Shown here: piece by piece, positions 1 through 7,356 of the stretch
How the letters are laid out: each line of letters begins with the position of its first letter
Numbering within the stretch: the stretch's first letter is position 1
Assembly (NCBI GenBank): GCA_002705575.1
Contig: PAHI01000005.1
Span: 1-11,312, forward strand
Source: Fidelibacterota bacterium
GTDB taxonomy: Bacteria > Marinisomatota > Marinisomatia > SCGC-AAA003-L08 > GCA-002719095
Reading direction: 5' to 3'
DNA length: 11,312 nt
The notes under the pieces: generated by a model
The model's input: only the letters and a program-made list of their open reading frames with translations
Told to the model about the DNA's origin: nothing
Database searches by the model: none
Translations under genes and position numbers: made by a program

Positions 1-76
1 ATAAGTTTTTTAAATTTAATTTTTTTAACAAAATGAATTAGCATTTAAGTTAAATCAAAACCTTTTTTAATTTTAA

Positions 77-1042
77 TTAGATTTTATATCCCAAGGAAAT
101 GTATTTTTTTTTAATATCTAATTTTGTTAATGATGAATTATAAATATATTTAAAAATTTGTGGCCAATTTTCATAAGTCAATTTATGATCTAAATCTGAT
201 GTTCTTGAGTGTTTATTATAAACTTCTTTAGTTTGAAAATTATCAGGCAGAAAATTTTTATCAGGATCATTAACGAGTTGAGATAAGATTTTATTAATAA
301 AATATTCTTTAGAAGTCGTCATCTTTTCCATGACCAAAAGTTGAGAGTGATCACAGTCATTAAAGTTTTCTAAATCAGTCTCTAAAACAGAGTTGCAGCA
401 TCTAATAAAGTGATCAATTACCATTAAAGAGATTATTTTTTTACTTTTATATCCAGTAATATCAATTAATTCGAAATTCTCTTTTTTAAAGTTTAATAAT
501 TTATGATTAATGGCGATATAACTCCTGTAAACAGTTCTCTTAATTTTATTAACTAGAGAAGAATTTAATGATTTTTTTCTAGAAGTGCCAATAAATATAT
601 CTGGATTAAATATTTTTGATTGCTCTCCATATCTCAAATTTTCTTCGTCAATTAATTGATCATAAAAATTCGTACTGATCTCATTTAAACCTTTTAAATT
701 TTTTTTTGTCAAACCTTTTAATATTTTTGATTCAAAAATTGATTGTATTCTTTTCACTGGATGTCTAATTATAGCCAAATATTTACCACCCCTTAATTCA
801 ACATCTTTTTTCATTAAAGAGCCATAATAACCATGACACGCTCCAAATTGTTTCTTATCTCTGCAATTATTTTCTAATTGTATTAATCCATTTACAAATT
901 CTGATGGAGTCAGATCATAATTTGCAGATGAGCGAGGAGGTATTGACCTGTTTCCATGAAAACAAACTAAATCTGGATGTTCTGATAATATTGATGATAA
1001 CCAGCCTGTAGCACTATGACCTAATGATGATATGTAGAACAT
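77..1042 (-). CDS. PAPS-dependent sulfotransferase family protein
   Basis: This 321-aa protein is probably a cytosolic sulfotransferase that moves sulfate from PAPS to a carbohydrate hydroxyl. Near the N-terminus it has a 5'-phosphosulfate-binding loop, GHSATGW (residues 8-14), followed by a helix ending in EHPD. At residues 93-101 it has RHPVKRIQS, which matches the RxPxxRxxS pattern of the 3'-phosphate-binding motif (Arg93, Ser101 at the canonical 8-residue spacing). The remainder is lysine- and asparagine-rich and not recognisable by eye, and the acceptor cannot be read from sequence. No signal peptide or membrane segment is evident. It is transcribed away from the sugar-nucleotide genes across a 354-bp gap, so it is not in their operon, though its neighbourhood suggests that the surface glycan is the substrate. 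The family call is fairly sure; the substrate is inference. Confidence 0.82.
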   Translation of the reverse strand: MFYISSLGHSATGWLSSILSEHPDLVCFHGNRSIPPRSSANYDLTPSEFVNGLIQLENNCRDKKQFGACHGYYGSLMKKDVELRGGKYLAIIRHPVKRIQSIFESKILKGLTKKNLKGLNEISTNFYDQLIDEENLRYGEQSKIFNPDIFIGTSRKKSLNSSLVNKIKRTVYRSYIAINHKLLNFKKENFELIDITGYKSKKIISLMVIDHFIRCCNSVLETDLENFNDCDHSQLLVMEKMTTSKEYFINKILSQLVNDPDKNFLPDNFQTKEVYNKHSRTSDLDHKLTYENWPQIFKYIYNSSLTKLDIKKKYISLGYKI

Positions 1043-1396
1043 ATTTATGTCTAAAAAGCTTCTTAAAATATCTTATCCCATTTAACTTGTTAATAAAAAA
1101 AATCATTAATTAACTTAAATTAAAGTTAATGATAAAAGTGGAATAAAGTACTTGGAGCAACCTAAATTTTTCAAATTATTGATTCAATAAATATTGGTTA
1201 TGGTTTTTTATAAGGGCTCAAGTAAACCAGTTTTAAAGCTTTCAAGAGTTGAATATATAAAACTTAGGAAAATACTATTAGGAATTTAGGATTAATGCGA
1301 AAGGTCTTATAAATTAGATTAGTTTTAATCTAGAATTGTCCCAAAAATAATTTATACAATATCTCGTATGCTAAATTATTGAAAAAAAATTAATAA
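1043..1396. other. Divergent intergenic region, probable promoter zone
   Basis: This 354-bp non-coding stretch lies between the minus-strand sulfotransferase and the plus-strand epimerase. It is very AT-rich and holds no convincing gene. The best open frame, 1200-1289, has 29 codons and no ribosome site or recognised similarity. Visible structure: an 8-bp inverted repeat, attaactt/aagttaat (1109-1116 and 1123-1130, 6-nt loop), and a 7-bp repeat, tagatta/taatcta (1315-1321 and 1326-1332, 4-nt loop). A possible -10 box, TATACAAT (1353-1360), sits about 36 bp before the epimerase start, with no clear -35. On the minus strand the first repeat is followed by a run of T, but no gene lies upstream to terminate there. 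Since two genes diverge from here, both promoters should lie inside. The promoter call is weak. Confidence 0.35.
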
Positions 1397-2344
1397 ATGA
1401 AAATATTAGTTACTGGTGGTTGCGGATATAAAGGTTCTTTATTAATCCCTAAATTATTAGATGATGGTCATAAAGTAATTAATGTTGATACCCAATGGTT
1501 TGGTAATTATATTGGAAACAATCCTAATCTTAAAAATTTAAAACAAGATATTAGAGATATAGATATCAAAACGCTTGAAAATGTTGATACAGTTATCCAT
1601 TTAGCAAATATAGCAAATGATCCTGCGGTCACTTTAAATCCTAGTTTAAGTTGGGAGGTCAATGTTTTAGCATCTCAGCAATTGGCTGATAATGCAGTTA
1701 GGGCAGGTGTGAAAAAGATAATTTATGCTAGCTCTGGTAGTGTTTATGGAATAAAAGATGAACCTTCTGTTACAGAAGATCTTGAGCTGGTTCCAATATC
1801 TGTTTATAACAAAACGAAAATGGTTGCAGAGAGAGTTTTTCTCTCTTACAAAGAAAATATTAAAATCTTCTGTATAAGACCAGCAACAGTTTGCGGAATA
1901 TCACCAAGAATGAGATTAGATGTTGCCGTTAATCTGCTTACTTATCAAGCACTAAAAAATAAAAAAATAGTAGTATTAGGAGGGGAACAAACAAGACCTA
2001 ATATACATATTAAAGATATGGTTAAAGTTTATTGCCATTTCTTGGAAGATAATGACATTGAAAGTGGCTGTTATAATGCAGGATTTGAAAATATATCAAT
2101 TTTAGAAATAGCAAAAAAGGTTCAAAAATATATAGAAGCAGAAATAATTATAAAAGAATCTAATGATCCAAGATCTTATAGGCAAGATTCTAATAAATTA
2201 TTAAAAACCGGATTTAAGCCGCTTTACAATATTGAAGATGCAATAAAAGATATTAAAGCGGCTTTTGATAATAATCTTTTAAGAGATGATGAGTCTTGTT
2301 ACACCGTAAAATGGATGAAAAAGTTAAATTTGAACGAAGCATGA
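1397..2344 (+). CDS. NAD-dependent epimerase/dehydratase (extended SDR)
   Basis: This 315-aa protein has the usual length of an extended short-chain dehydrogenase acting on nucleotide sugars. It begins with the Rossmann loop GGCGYKG (residues 7-13, GxxGxxG). An Asp at 31 ends beta-2, favouring NAD(H). SSGSVYG (112-118) supplies the active-site Ser/Thr region, YNKTK (Tyr137, Lys141) is the YxxxK catalytic pair, and RPATVCG (161-167) is the substrate-side motif. The expected chemistry is C4 oxidation of a nucleotide-linked hexose followed by epimerisation, reduction or dehydration. The exact substrate is not decidable by eye. It leads the plus-strand sugar-nucleotide block and is 130 bp upstream of the nucleotidyltransferase. 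The start lies in an A-rich stretch without a Shine-Dalgarno sequence, but the Rossmann strand begins at residue 2, leaving no room for a later start. Confidence 0.88.
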   Translation: MKILVTGGCGYKGSLLIPKLLDDGHKVINVDTQWFGNYIGNNPNLKNLKQDIRDIDIKTLENVDTVIHLANIANDPAVTLNPSLSWEVNVLASQQLADNAVRAGVKKIIYASSGSVYGIKDEPSVTEDLELVPISVYNKTKMVAERVFLSYKENIKIFCIRPATVCGISPRMRLDVAVNLLTYQALKNKKIVVLGGEQTRPNIHIKDMVKVYCHFLEDNDIESGCYNAGFENISILEIAKKVQKYIEAEIIIKESNDPRSYRQDSNKLLKTGFKPLYNIEDAIKDIKAAFDNNLLRDDESCYTVKWMKKLNLNEA

Positions 2345-2418
2345 CTTACTTAGTATTCTTAATTAAGTTTATATTTTGATTTTTTTAAAGATAATATATT
2401 AAACTCAAAAAATATAGA

Positions 2419-2455
2419 CAGTTTAAACTGCCAAATTAAAAGCAAAACTTTTAAT
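2419..2455. repeat. Palindrome plus adjacent inverted repeat ahead of nucleotidyltransferase
   Basis: Within the 130-bp gap before the nucleotidyltransferase there is a perfect 12-bp palindrome, CAGTTTAAACTG (2419-2430). Four bases later comes an 8-bp inverted repeat, attaaaag/cttttaat (2435-2442 and 2448-2455), around a 5-nt loop. They end about 19 bp before the start codon. They could be an operator, a leader-RNA hairpin or a weak pause site. The stems are mostly A/T, so chance in an AT-rich genome remains possible, and there is no T-tract typical of an intrinsic terminator. Confidence 0.3.
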
Positions 2456-2474
2456 ACTTAACAAGGCAAATTCA

Positions 2475-3182
2475 ATGAAATTAGAATTGAGAGCTCTCAT
2501 TTTGGCCGCTGGATTTGGAACTAGATTAAGGCCAATTACTCTTAAAACCCCAAAATGCCTCGTTGAAATAGGAGGTAAACCTCTCCTTCAAAAATGGTTT
2601 GAAATTCTTGAAAATATTGGTTGTGAAAAAACTTTAATTAATACACATTATCTTTCGGATAAAGTTGATCAGTTCATAAATAATTATCAAATAAAGAATA
2701 TGGCTGTTGAGACAGTATATGAGGTAGATTTGCTTGGAACTTTAGGAACTTTGTTAGCTAATAGGTTATTTTTTAAAAATAAAACAGGTATGCTCATTCA
2801 TGGAGATAATATAACAAATGCTGATTTGAGATTATTTATCAAAGCTCATAATGAAAGACCTAAAGAATGTCTTCTAACGATGCTTATTTTTCGGACAACT
2901 ACTCCTGAAAGCTGTGGAATTGTAGAAACAGATAAATCTGGTGTGATGGTAGATTTTTTTGAAAAGATTAAAAATCCTCCATCAGATATAGCCAATGGGG
3001 CAATTTATTTATTTGACTATGATTTTATAGATTGGTTAGAGGATAATAAATTAGGAGGCAGTGACTTTAGTGTTAATGTCCTACCCTCTCTAAAGGGTAG
3101 GGTTCAAACTTGGTTAACTAGAGATAAGTTTTTGGACATTGGTACTCCCGAATCGTTAGCTAAAGCAAAAAATATATTTTAA
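2475..3182 (+). CDS. Sugar-1-phosphate nucleotidyltransferase
   Basis: This 235-aa protein probably joins an NTP and a sugar-1-phosphate into an NDP-sugar plus pyrophosphate. Residues 10-20 are the signature LAAGFGTRLRP, followed by PKCLVEIGGKPLL, whose Lys27 normally contacts the phosphates. Asp111 in HGDN is the first metal-binding Asp, and FFEKIKNPP (161-169) corresponds to the F-x-EKP substrate loop. Asp221 in DIGTPE is the second metal ligand. Length and motifs resemble compact single-domain enzymes such as mannose- or heptose-1-phosphate guanylyltransferases (ManC/HddC-like), without the C-terminal extension of bifunctional or acetyltransferase-fused forms. The base and sugar cannot be fixed from motifs. 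AAGG at 2463-2466, 8 nt before the ATG, is the clearest ribosome site in the window and supports the start. A GC-rich hairpin lies in the coding sequence at 3080-3101. Confidence 0.88.
   Translation: MKLELRALILAAGFGTRLRPITLKTPKCLVEIGGKPLLQKWFEILENIGCEKTLINTHYLSDKVDQFINNYQIKNMAVETVYEVDLLGTLGTLLANRLFFKNKTGMLIHGDNITNADLRLFIKAHNERPKECLLTMLIFRTTTPESCGIVETDKSGVMVDFFEKIKNPPSDIANGAIYLFDYDFIDWLEDNKLGGSDFSVNVLPSLKGRVQTWLTRDKFLDIGTPESLAKAKNIF
3080..3101. repeat. GC-rich hairpin inside the nucleotidyltransferase gene
   Basis: CCTACCCT (3080-3087) and AGGGTAGG (3094-3101) form a perfect 8-bp inverted repeat with a 6-nt loop. Two further G-U pairs are possible in RNA. It lies about 80 bases before the stop codon of the nucleotidyltransferase and codes for part of LPSLKGR. 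Five of eight pairs are G-C, which stands out in a roughly 30% GC context. It may slow ribosomes or stabilise mRNA, or may be chance. Confidence 0.45.
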
Positions 3183-3225
3183 AGTTTTAATTATATAATT
3201 TTAAGATAACTTTTATTGATTACTA

Positions 3226-4209
3226 ATGAAGATTTTAATTTTAGGATCTGGTTCATTTGCTGGACAAGCACTTTTTTCAGACTTAAAAAAAAATGGATTT
3301 AATGTAGTTGGGATAAATAGAAGCCCTGTAAAAAGTAAAGAATATTGGCCATGGATAAAAAAATTTAATGATGGTTTTAATTGGTTAAGTTTTAATATAA
3401 AAAAAGAGCCAGAAAAATTTAAATCCCTATTAAAATCTATTAACCCAACACACATAATTGATTTTATGGGTCAGGGGATGGTCGCGCAAAGCTGGGAGGA
3501 TCCAAAACTATGGTATTCAACAAATTTAGCTGAAAAATCTTTTATTCTTGAAAGTATAAGAGATTTAAGTGAACTTAAAAAATATGTAAGGGCAAGCACC
3601 CCAGAAGTTTATGGTAGTAACAATAGTTTTATTAATGAAGATTCTCATTTTAAGCCTTCTACTCCATACGCTATATCTCATGCAGCAATAGATTTTCATT
3701 TGAGATGTATGGGAGATAAATATAATTTCCCCTATTCAATTGGGAGATTCTCAAATTTTTATGGAGAAGGTCAGCAACTCTACAGAGTTATCCCTAGAGC
3801 GATATTATCTTGTCTAACTGGTAAAAAATTCATATTAGAAGGTAATGGAATGAGTAGGAGATCTTTTATTTATTCAAGTGATATTGCTGAGTCAATAAAA
3901 TTATTGCTCTTTAAAGCCCAAAACAAAAGTGAATTCAATTTTAGTGGAGATGAAGAGATAACAATAAAAGATTTGATCAAATTGATTTGTGAAATAACTA
4001 ATAATTCGTATGAAAAGATTGTTGAGATTGGTCCAGATCGACCAAGTAAAGATATGATTTATAGACTTGATTGCAGAAAAGCAAAGCAAACATTTAATTG
4101 GTCTCCAAATGTAAATTTAAAGACTGGTTTACAAAAAACTATTCAATGGATAGAACAAAATATACATTTTTTTTCTAATGAAAATTGGAATTACATTCAC
4201 AAAGATTAA
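3226..4209 (+). CDS. NAD-dependent epimerase/dehydratase with Tyr-xxx-His active site
   Basis: This 327-aa extended SDR resembles nucleotide-sugar 4,6-dehydratases. Its dinucleotide loop is GSGSFAG (residues 7-13), with Ser10 replacing the middle glycine of GxxGxxG. STPEVYG (124-130) parallels the ST-D-E-VYG motif of dTDP-glucose 4,6-dehydratase, keeping the Glu but with Pro for Asp. PYAISHAA (147-154) occupies the catalytic YxxxK site with His152 (codon CAT) instead of Lys. The segment RFSNFYGEGQQLYRVIPRAI (from about 168) and RRSFIYSSD are the typical substrate-domain motifs. I recall a subfamily with a GSNSFSG-like loop and STPEVYG motif in which this Lys may not be conserved, so the change may be lineage-wide rather than damage. 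The frame is intact. It starts 43 bp after the nucleotidyltransferase without an obvious ribosome site. It is probably a keto-sugar-forming or epimerising enzyme; substrate unknown. Confidence 0.82.
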   Translation: MKILILGSGSFAGQALFSDLKKNGFNVVGINRSPVKSKEYWPWIKKFNDGFNWLSFNIKKEPEKFKSLLKSINPTHIIDFMGQGMVAQSWEDPKLWYSTNLAEKSFILESIRDLSELKKYVRASTPEVYGSNNSFINEDSHFKPSTPYAISHAAIDFHLRCMGDKYNFPYSIGRFSNFYGEGQQLYRVIPRAILSCLTGKKFILEGNGMSRRSFIYSSDIAESIKLLLFKAQNKSEFNFSGDEEITIKDLIKLICEITNNSYEKIVEIGPDRPSKDMIYRLDCRKAKQTFNWSPNVNLKTGLQKTIQWIEQNIHFFSNENWNYIHKD

Positions 4210-4246
4210 TTACACATTCTTAAGCAAATAGTATTATTATTAAATA

Positions 4247-5389
4247 ATGGAAAATTTCTATCCAAAACAATACATTAAAGATAAGTTATACGATATTAAC
4301 CATAATTATCTTTCAGAACAGTTCAATGATGTTGACTTGATCCTTTCTAAAATAAAAAATGTTGTTATTAATAATGATTTCACTTTAGGTAGCGTTGTTG
4401 ATGATGTTGAGAAACTAATTGCCAAAGAGGCGGGAACAAAACATGCTATTGGTGTAGGCAGTGGAACTGATGCAATCTTTTTAAGTTTAAAAGCTTTAGG
4501 GGTTGGCCCTGGTGATGAAGTAATTACAACTACTTATACTTTTTATGCAACTATTGGAGCAATAGTAACTTCTGGAGCAAAGCCAGTATTATGTGATTGT
4601 GATGATAATTTCAACTTAAACCCCTATAAAATAGAGGAAAAAATAACTGAAAAAACAAAAGCAATAGTTCCAGTTCATTGGGCTGGGAGACCTTGTGATT
4701 TAGATGAGATTAATAATATTGCTAAAAAGTATAATTTATATGTGGTTGAAGATGCTTGTCACGCTTTACAAGCAGAATACCGCGGTTCAAGGTGTGGAGG
4801 CATAGGTCATCTAGGATGTTTTAGTTTTCATCCTTTAAAGAATTTAAATGTTTGGGGTGATGGCGGCATTATTACTACTAATGATGATTACTTTAATGAA
4901 AAAATTAGATTAATCAGAAATCATGGTTTAAGTGATAGAAATACTTGTTTGGAATTTAGTTATAATTCTAGACTCGATAGCATCCAGGCAGTAGTTGCTA
5001 AACATCTAATTGAAAACAAACTAGATTTCATAACCAGAAAAAGAATATCTAATGCTATGATGTTCGACTCTCTATTACAAGATGTTCCACAAATAAAACT
5101 TTTAAAAAGAACAAACTTATATAAAGAGGTTTTTCATCTCTATATTTTTACTGTTACTAATAGAGACCAACTTGCAAATTATCTTAAATCTAAGGGAGTT
5201 GATGCAAAAATACATTATCCGATTCCAATGCATCTTCAACCTGCAGCCAAAAAATTTAATTTCAACAAAGATGATTTCCAAAACGCAGAAAATCTAGCAA
5301 GCAAAACTATGTCTTTACCAGTGCATGAATTTATTACTGAAGAACAAATTTTATATGTCTCAAATTTAATAAAAGAATTTTTTAAATAG
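4247..5389 (+). CDS. DegT/DnrJ/EryC1 family PLP sugar aminotransferase (copy 1)
   Basis: This 380-aa protein is a nucleotide-keto-sugar aminotransferase, expected to use glutamate and PLP to convert a ketone (C3 or C4) to an amine. GSGTDA (residues 71-76) binds the PLP phosphate, VVEDACHA holds Asp169 that contacts the pyridine nitrogen, and SFHPLKNL contains Lys198, the Schiff-base lysine. GDGGIITTN, YNSRLDSIQA (239-248) and IHYPIPMHLQ (322-331) complete the family pattern. Length is normal. The N-terminus carries about 20 more residues than its neighbour copy; no upstream ribosome site decides the start, but no better start is evident. It lies 37 bp after the second epimerase, and its stop codon directly abuts the ATG of the second aminotransferase, implying co-transcription and translational coupling. 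The HYPIP-HLQ ending is common in 3-amino-sugar transaminases (FdtB/WbpE-like), a guess at class only. Confidence 0.9.
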   Translation: MENFYPKQYIKDKLYDINHNYLSEQFNDVDLILSKIKNVVINNDFTLGSVVDDVEKLIAKEAGTKHAIGVGSGTDAIFLSLKALGVGPGDEVITTTYTFYATIGAIVTSGAKPVLCDCDDNFNLNPYKIEEKITEKTKAIVPVHWAGRPCDLDEINNIAKKYNLYVVEDACHALQAEYRGSRCGGIGHLGCFSFHPLKNLNVWGDGGIITTNDDYFNEKIRLIRNHGLSDRNTCLEFSYNSRLDSIQAVVAKHLIENKLDFITRKRISNAMMFDSLLQDVPQIKLLKRTNLYKEVFHLYIFTVTNRDQLANYLKSKGVDAKIHYPIPMHLQPAAKKFNFNKDDFQNAENLASKTMSLPVHEFITEEQILYVSNLIKEFFK

Positions 5390-6502
5390 ATGAAAGTAAA
5401 TTTTGTAAATTTGGCAAGAGAAGCAAAATTAATAGAAAATGAAATAATTGACGCTACCAGATTAGTATTACAGTCTGGAAATTATATATGTGGTAAAAAT
5501 GTAGTAAGTTTTGAGGATAATTTTTCAAATTTTTGTGGAGTAAACCATTCAGTTTCAGTCGGAAATGGTTCAGATGGGTTGAAAATAATTATGAAAGCTT
5601 TAGGTATCGGTCGCGGAGACGAAGTTATATGTCCTGCAAATTCTTTTATTGCAAGCGCCTGGGCAATTATAGATGCTGAAGCTACACCTGTTTTTTGCGA
5701 TGTTGAGGACGATTTCTTAGTGTCTTTGCGAACAATAAAAAAATGCAAAACAAATAGAACTAAAGCAATAATGGCTGTACATTTAACAGGCAAACTTTGT
5801 GATACTGATAAATTATTAGATTATTGCAAAAAAGAAAACATTTTTTTAATTGAAGATGCAGCACAAGCCGTTGGAGCAATGAACAACAGGAATGAAAAAG
5901 CGGGCAGTTTTGGCGTGGCTGGTTCTTTTAGTATGCATCCTTTAAAAAATTTATCTGTTTATGGAGATGGAGGAGTTATAACGACTAATTCTGCAGAATT
6001 AGCAGTAAAAATGAAACTTCTCAGAAATCATGGTTTAGTTAATAGGGACGAAGCTTTGATATGGGGATTTAATTCAAGATTAGATGAAATGCAGGCTGCT
6101 TTCGCTTTAATTAAATTAAAAAGGTTAAATGTTTGGAACAAAAAATATATTGAGATTGCACAAAAATATACTATTGGCTTATCAAATAAAATTGTTAAAC
6201 CTACTACAAAAAATGGATTCATTGATATATTTCATAATTATATAATTTTAGTACCAGAAGAAATAAGAAAAGATTTTATGAGTTCTTTAAATGATTTTGG
6301 TATAGAGACAAAAATACATTATCCCATTCCTCTTCATTTGCAAAAGTGTGCGTCCAATTTAGGATATAAAAGAGGGGATATACCAAATGCAGAGAGATTA
6401 TCAAAATCTATGATTAGCCTTCCTATTTACCATACTTTAAAAGATAGTGAAATTGAATATGTTATTGAGTCCGTTAATAAATTAGTTGAACTATACCTTT
6501 AA
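5390..6502 (+). CDS. DegT/DnrJ/EryC1 family PLP sugar aminotransferase (copy 2)
   Basis: This 370-aa aminotransferase belongs to the same family as its upstream neighbour. GNGSDG (residues 58-63) is the phosphate-binding loop, IEDAAQAVGA holds Asp156, and SMHPLKNL provides the PLP lysine, Lys186. GDGGVITTN, FNSRLDEMQAA and IHYPIPLHLQ also match. The two proteins share near-identical motif blocks but differ in the segments between, so they look like old paralogues rather than a recent duplication. All catalytic residues are kept in both, so each probably has its own substrate or position. It starts on the base following the upstream stop, with no separate ribosome site, so translation likely depends on the first gene. 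It is the last plus-strand gene of the first block and converges on the HAD gene, with a 99-bp gap in which I see no intrinsic terminator. Confidence 0.9.
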   Translation: MKVNFVNLAREAKLIENEIIDATRLVLQSGNYICGKNVVSFEDNFSNFCGVNHSVSVGNGSDGLKIIMKALGIGRGDEVICPANSFIASAWAIIDAEATPVFCDVEDDFLVSLRTIKKCKTNRTKAIMAVHLTGKLCDTDKLLDYCKKENIFLIEDAAQAVGAMNNRNEKAGSFGVAGSFSMHPLKNLSVYGDGGVITTNSAELAVKMKLLRNHGLVNRDEALIWGFNSRLDEMQAAFALIKLKRLNVWNKKYIEIAQKYTIGLSNKIVKPTTKNGFIDIFHNYIILVPEEIRKDFMSSLNDFGIETKIHYPIPLHLQKCASNLGYKRGDIPNAERLSKSMISLPIYHTLKDSEIEYVIESVNKLVELYL

Positions 6503-6601
6503 AAACAATTATTAAAAATCTAAAAAAAGAATTAGAAAAATAATTAAATTTAAATATTCGTATTTCCAGTTAAGAACAAGTTATTAATTTCATAAAACTC
6601 C

Positions 6602-7327
6602 CTACTTGATAGAAATTAACTTAGAAAATTTATTTTTTCCAAAAATAGTTTTTTTATAATCTATTCCTAACAAATTAGCCAACTTCCCATCTGATAGAAA
6701 ATTATCTCCAAAAACGGCTAGAGGATTTAAATCTAAATATTTACAATAATTTTTTATTAAATAAACAAATGCTAAACTTGTTTTTCCTAAATCGTATTTA
6801 TATTCATAAGAATCTCCAACTAGATTTGTTTTTTTAGAAATACCCTCTGAAGTTGCAATTTTATCCCTATTCATTCCAACTAAGTTGTATTTTGCTAATA
6901 AGTGTTCGTTTATAAATTTTTTTAATTTTTTAGAATCAACCTTACCAATAATAGCTATTTTCTTGATGTCATATTCTTGTAAAAATAAATTTGAGGAATT
7001 TAATGAAACTTCTTTTAATATATTTCTAATATCTGGATATGATGTATAAAAATCACAATTTAAATAGTGCATTACCTCATCAGAGCAACATAATGAAATT
7101 TCTAAAGAAATATTTTGAAAAATTGCTTTTGCAAGAACCTGGGGTGTCAATACATATTTTAAATAAGGTGATAAATAATCTTCGATGGTATTGTGAGCAA
7201 TAGATGAGTTATTTGAAACAACAAGAATTTTTTCATATCTTAAATAAACTTCTTCTATTAATCCTATATCAATAAAACCATCACTGAAAATTGTCCCATC
7301 AAAGTCTAAAATAGCAATATCAACCAT
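6602..7327 (-). CDS. HAD-superfamily phosphatase, NagD-like (class IIA)
   Basis: This 241-aa protein is a haloacid-dehalogenase-type hydrolase, probably a small-molecule phosphatase, for example on a sugar phosphate. Motif I is DFDGT (Asp8 nucleophile, Asp10 acid/base), motif II is VVSNNS (Ser38), motif III is Lys182 in LGKTS, and motif IV is FGDNFLSD (Asp208, Asp213) for Mg2+. The large insert between motifs II and III, with GMNRDKIATSEG (151-162), follows the class IIA (NagD/p-nitrophenylphosphatase) layout. The length is slightly short for NagD but complete. It is on the minus strand, 29 bp from the divergent SDR gene, so its promoter must overlap that gene's control region. The context suggests it removes phosphate from an intermediate of the same pathway; the substrate is inference. 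The start is set by Asp8 lying close to the first Met. Confidence 0.82.
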   Translation of the reverse strand: MVDIAILDFDGTIFSDGFIDIGLIEEVYLRYEKILVVSNNSSIAHNTIEDYLSPYLKYVLTPQVLAKAIFQNISLEISLCCSDEVMHYLNCDFYTSYPDIRNILKEVSLNSSNLFLQEYDIKKIAIIGKVDSKKLKKFINEHLLAKYNLVGMNRDKIATSEGISKKTNLVGDSYEYKYDLGKTSLAFVYLIKNYCKYLDLNPLAVFGDNFLSDGKLANLLGIDYKKTIFGKNKFSKLISIK

Positions 7328-7356
7328 AATTTTTTACAGTAAGATTTATAAAAACA

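Noticed and set aside
1200..1289. 29-codon plus-strand open frame in the long gap
   Set aside because: No ribosome site, no recognisable similarity and a length expected by chance.
1830..1846. AGAGAG-TTTTT-CTCTCT hairpin inside the first epimerase
   Set aside because: A 6-bp coding-region stem with simple-repeat composition; it encodes an ordinary ERVFLS segment and has no supporting context.
3189..3200. AATTATATAATT palindrome after the nucleotidyltransferase
   Set aside because: Made only of A and T in an AT-rich gap, with no T-tract; too weak for a terminator and likely chance.
3213..3455. 80-codon minus-strand open frame
   Set aside because: It lies opposite the start of the second epimerase, whose motifs are clear; it has no motif or ribosome site of its own.
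3901..4089. 62-codon minus-strand open frame
   Set aside because: Antisense to the C-terminal domain of the second epimerase; composition is that of a shadow frame.
5482..5793. 103-codon minus-strand open frame
   Set aside because: It is the reverse complement of the N-terminal part of the second aminotransferase, including its GNGSDG loop, and shows no domain features.
6028..6222. 64-codon minus-strand open frame
   Set aside because: Antisense to the second aminotransferase; its hydrophobic look comes from AT-rich complement codons.
6503..6601. Bidirectional terminator between the convergent aminotransferase and HAD genes
   Set aside because: No stem longer than a few A/T pairs followed by a T-run is present on either strand.
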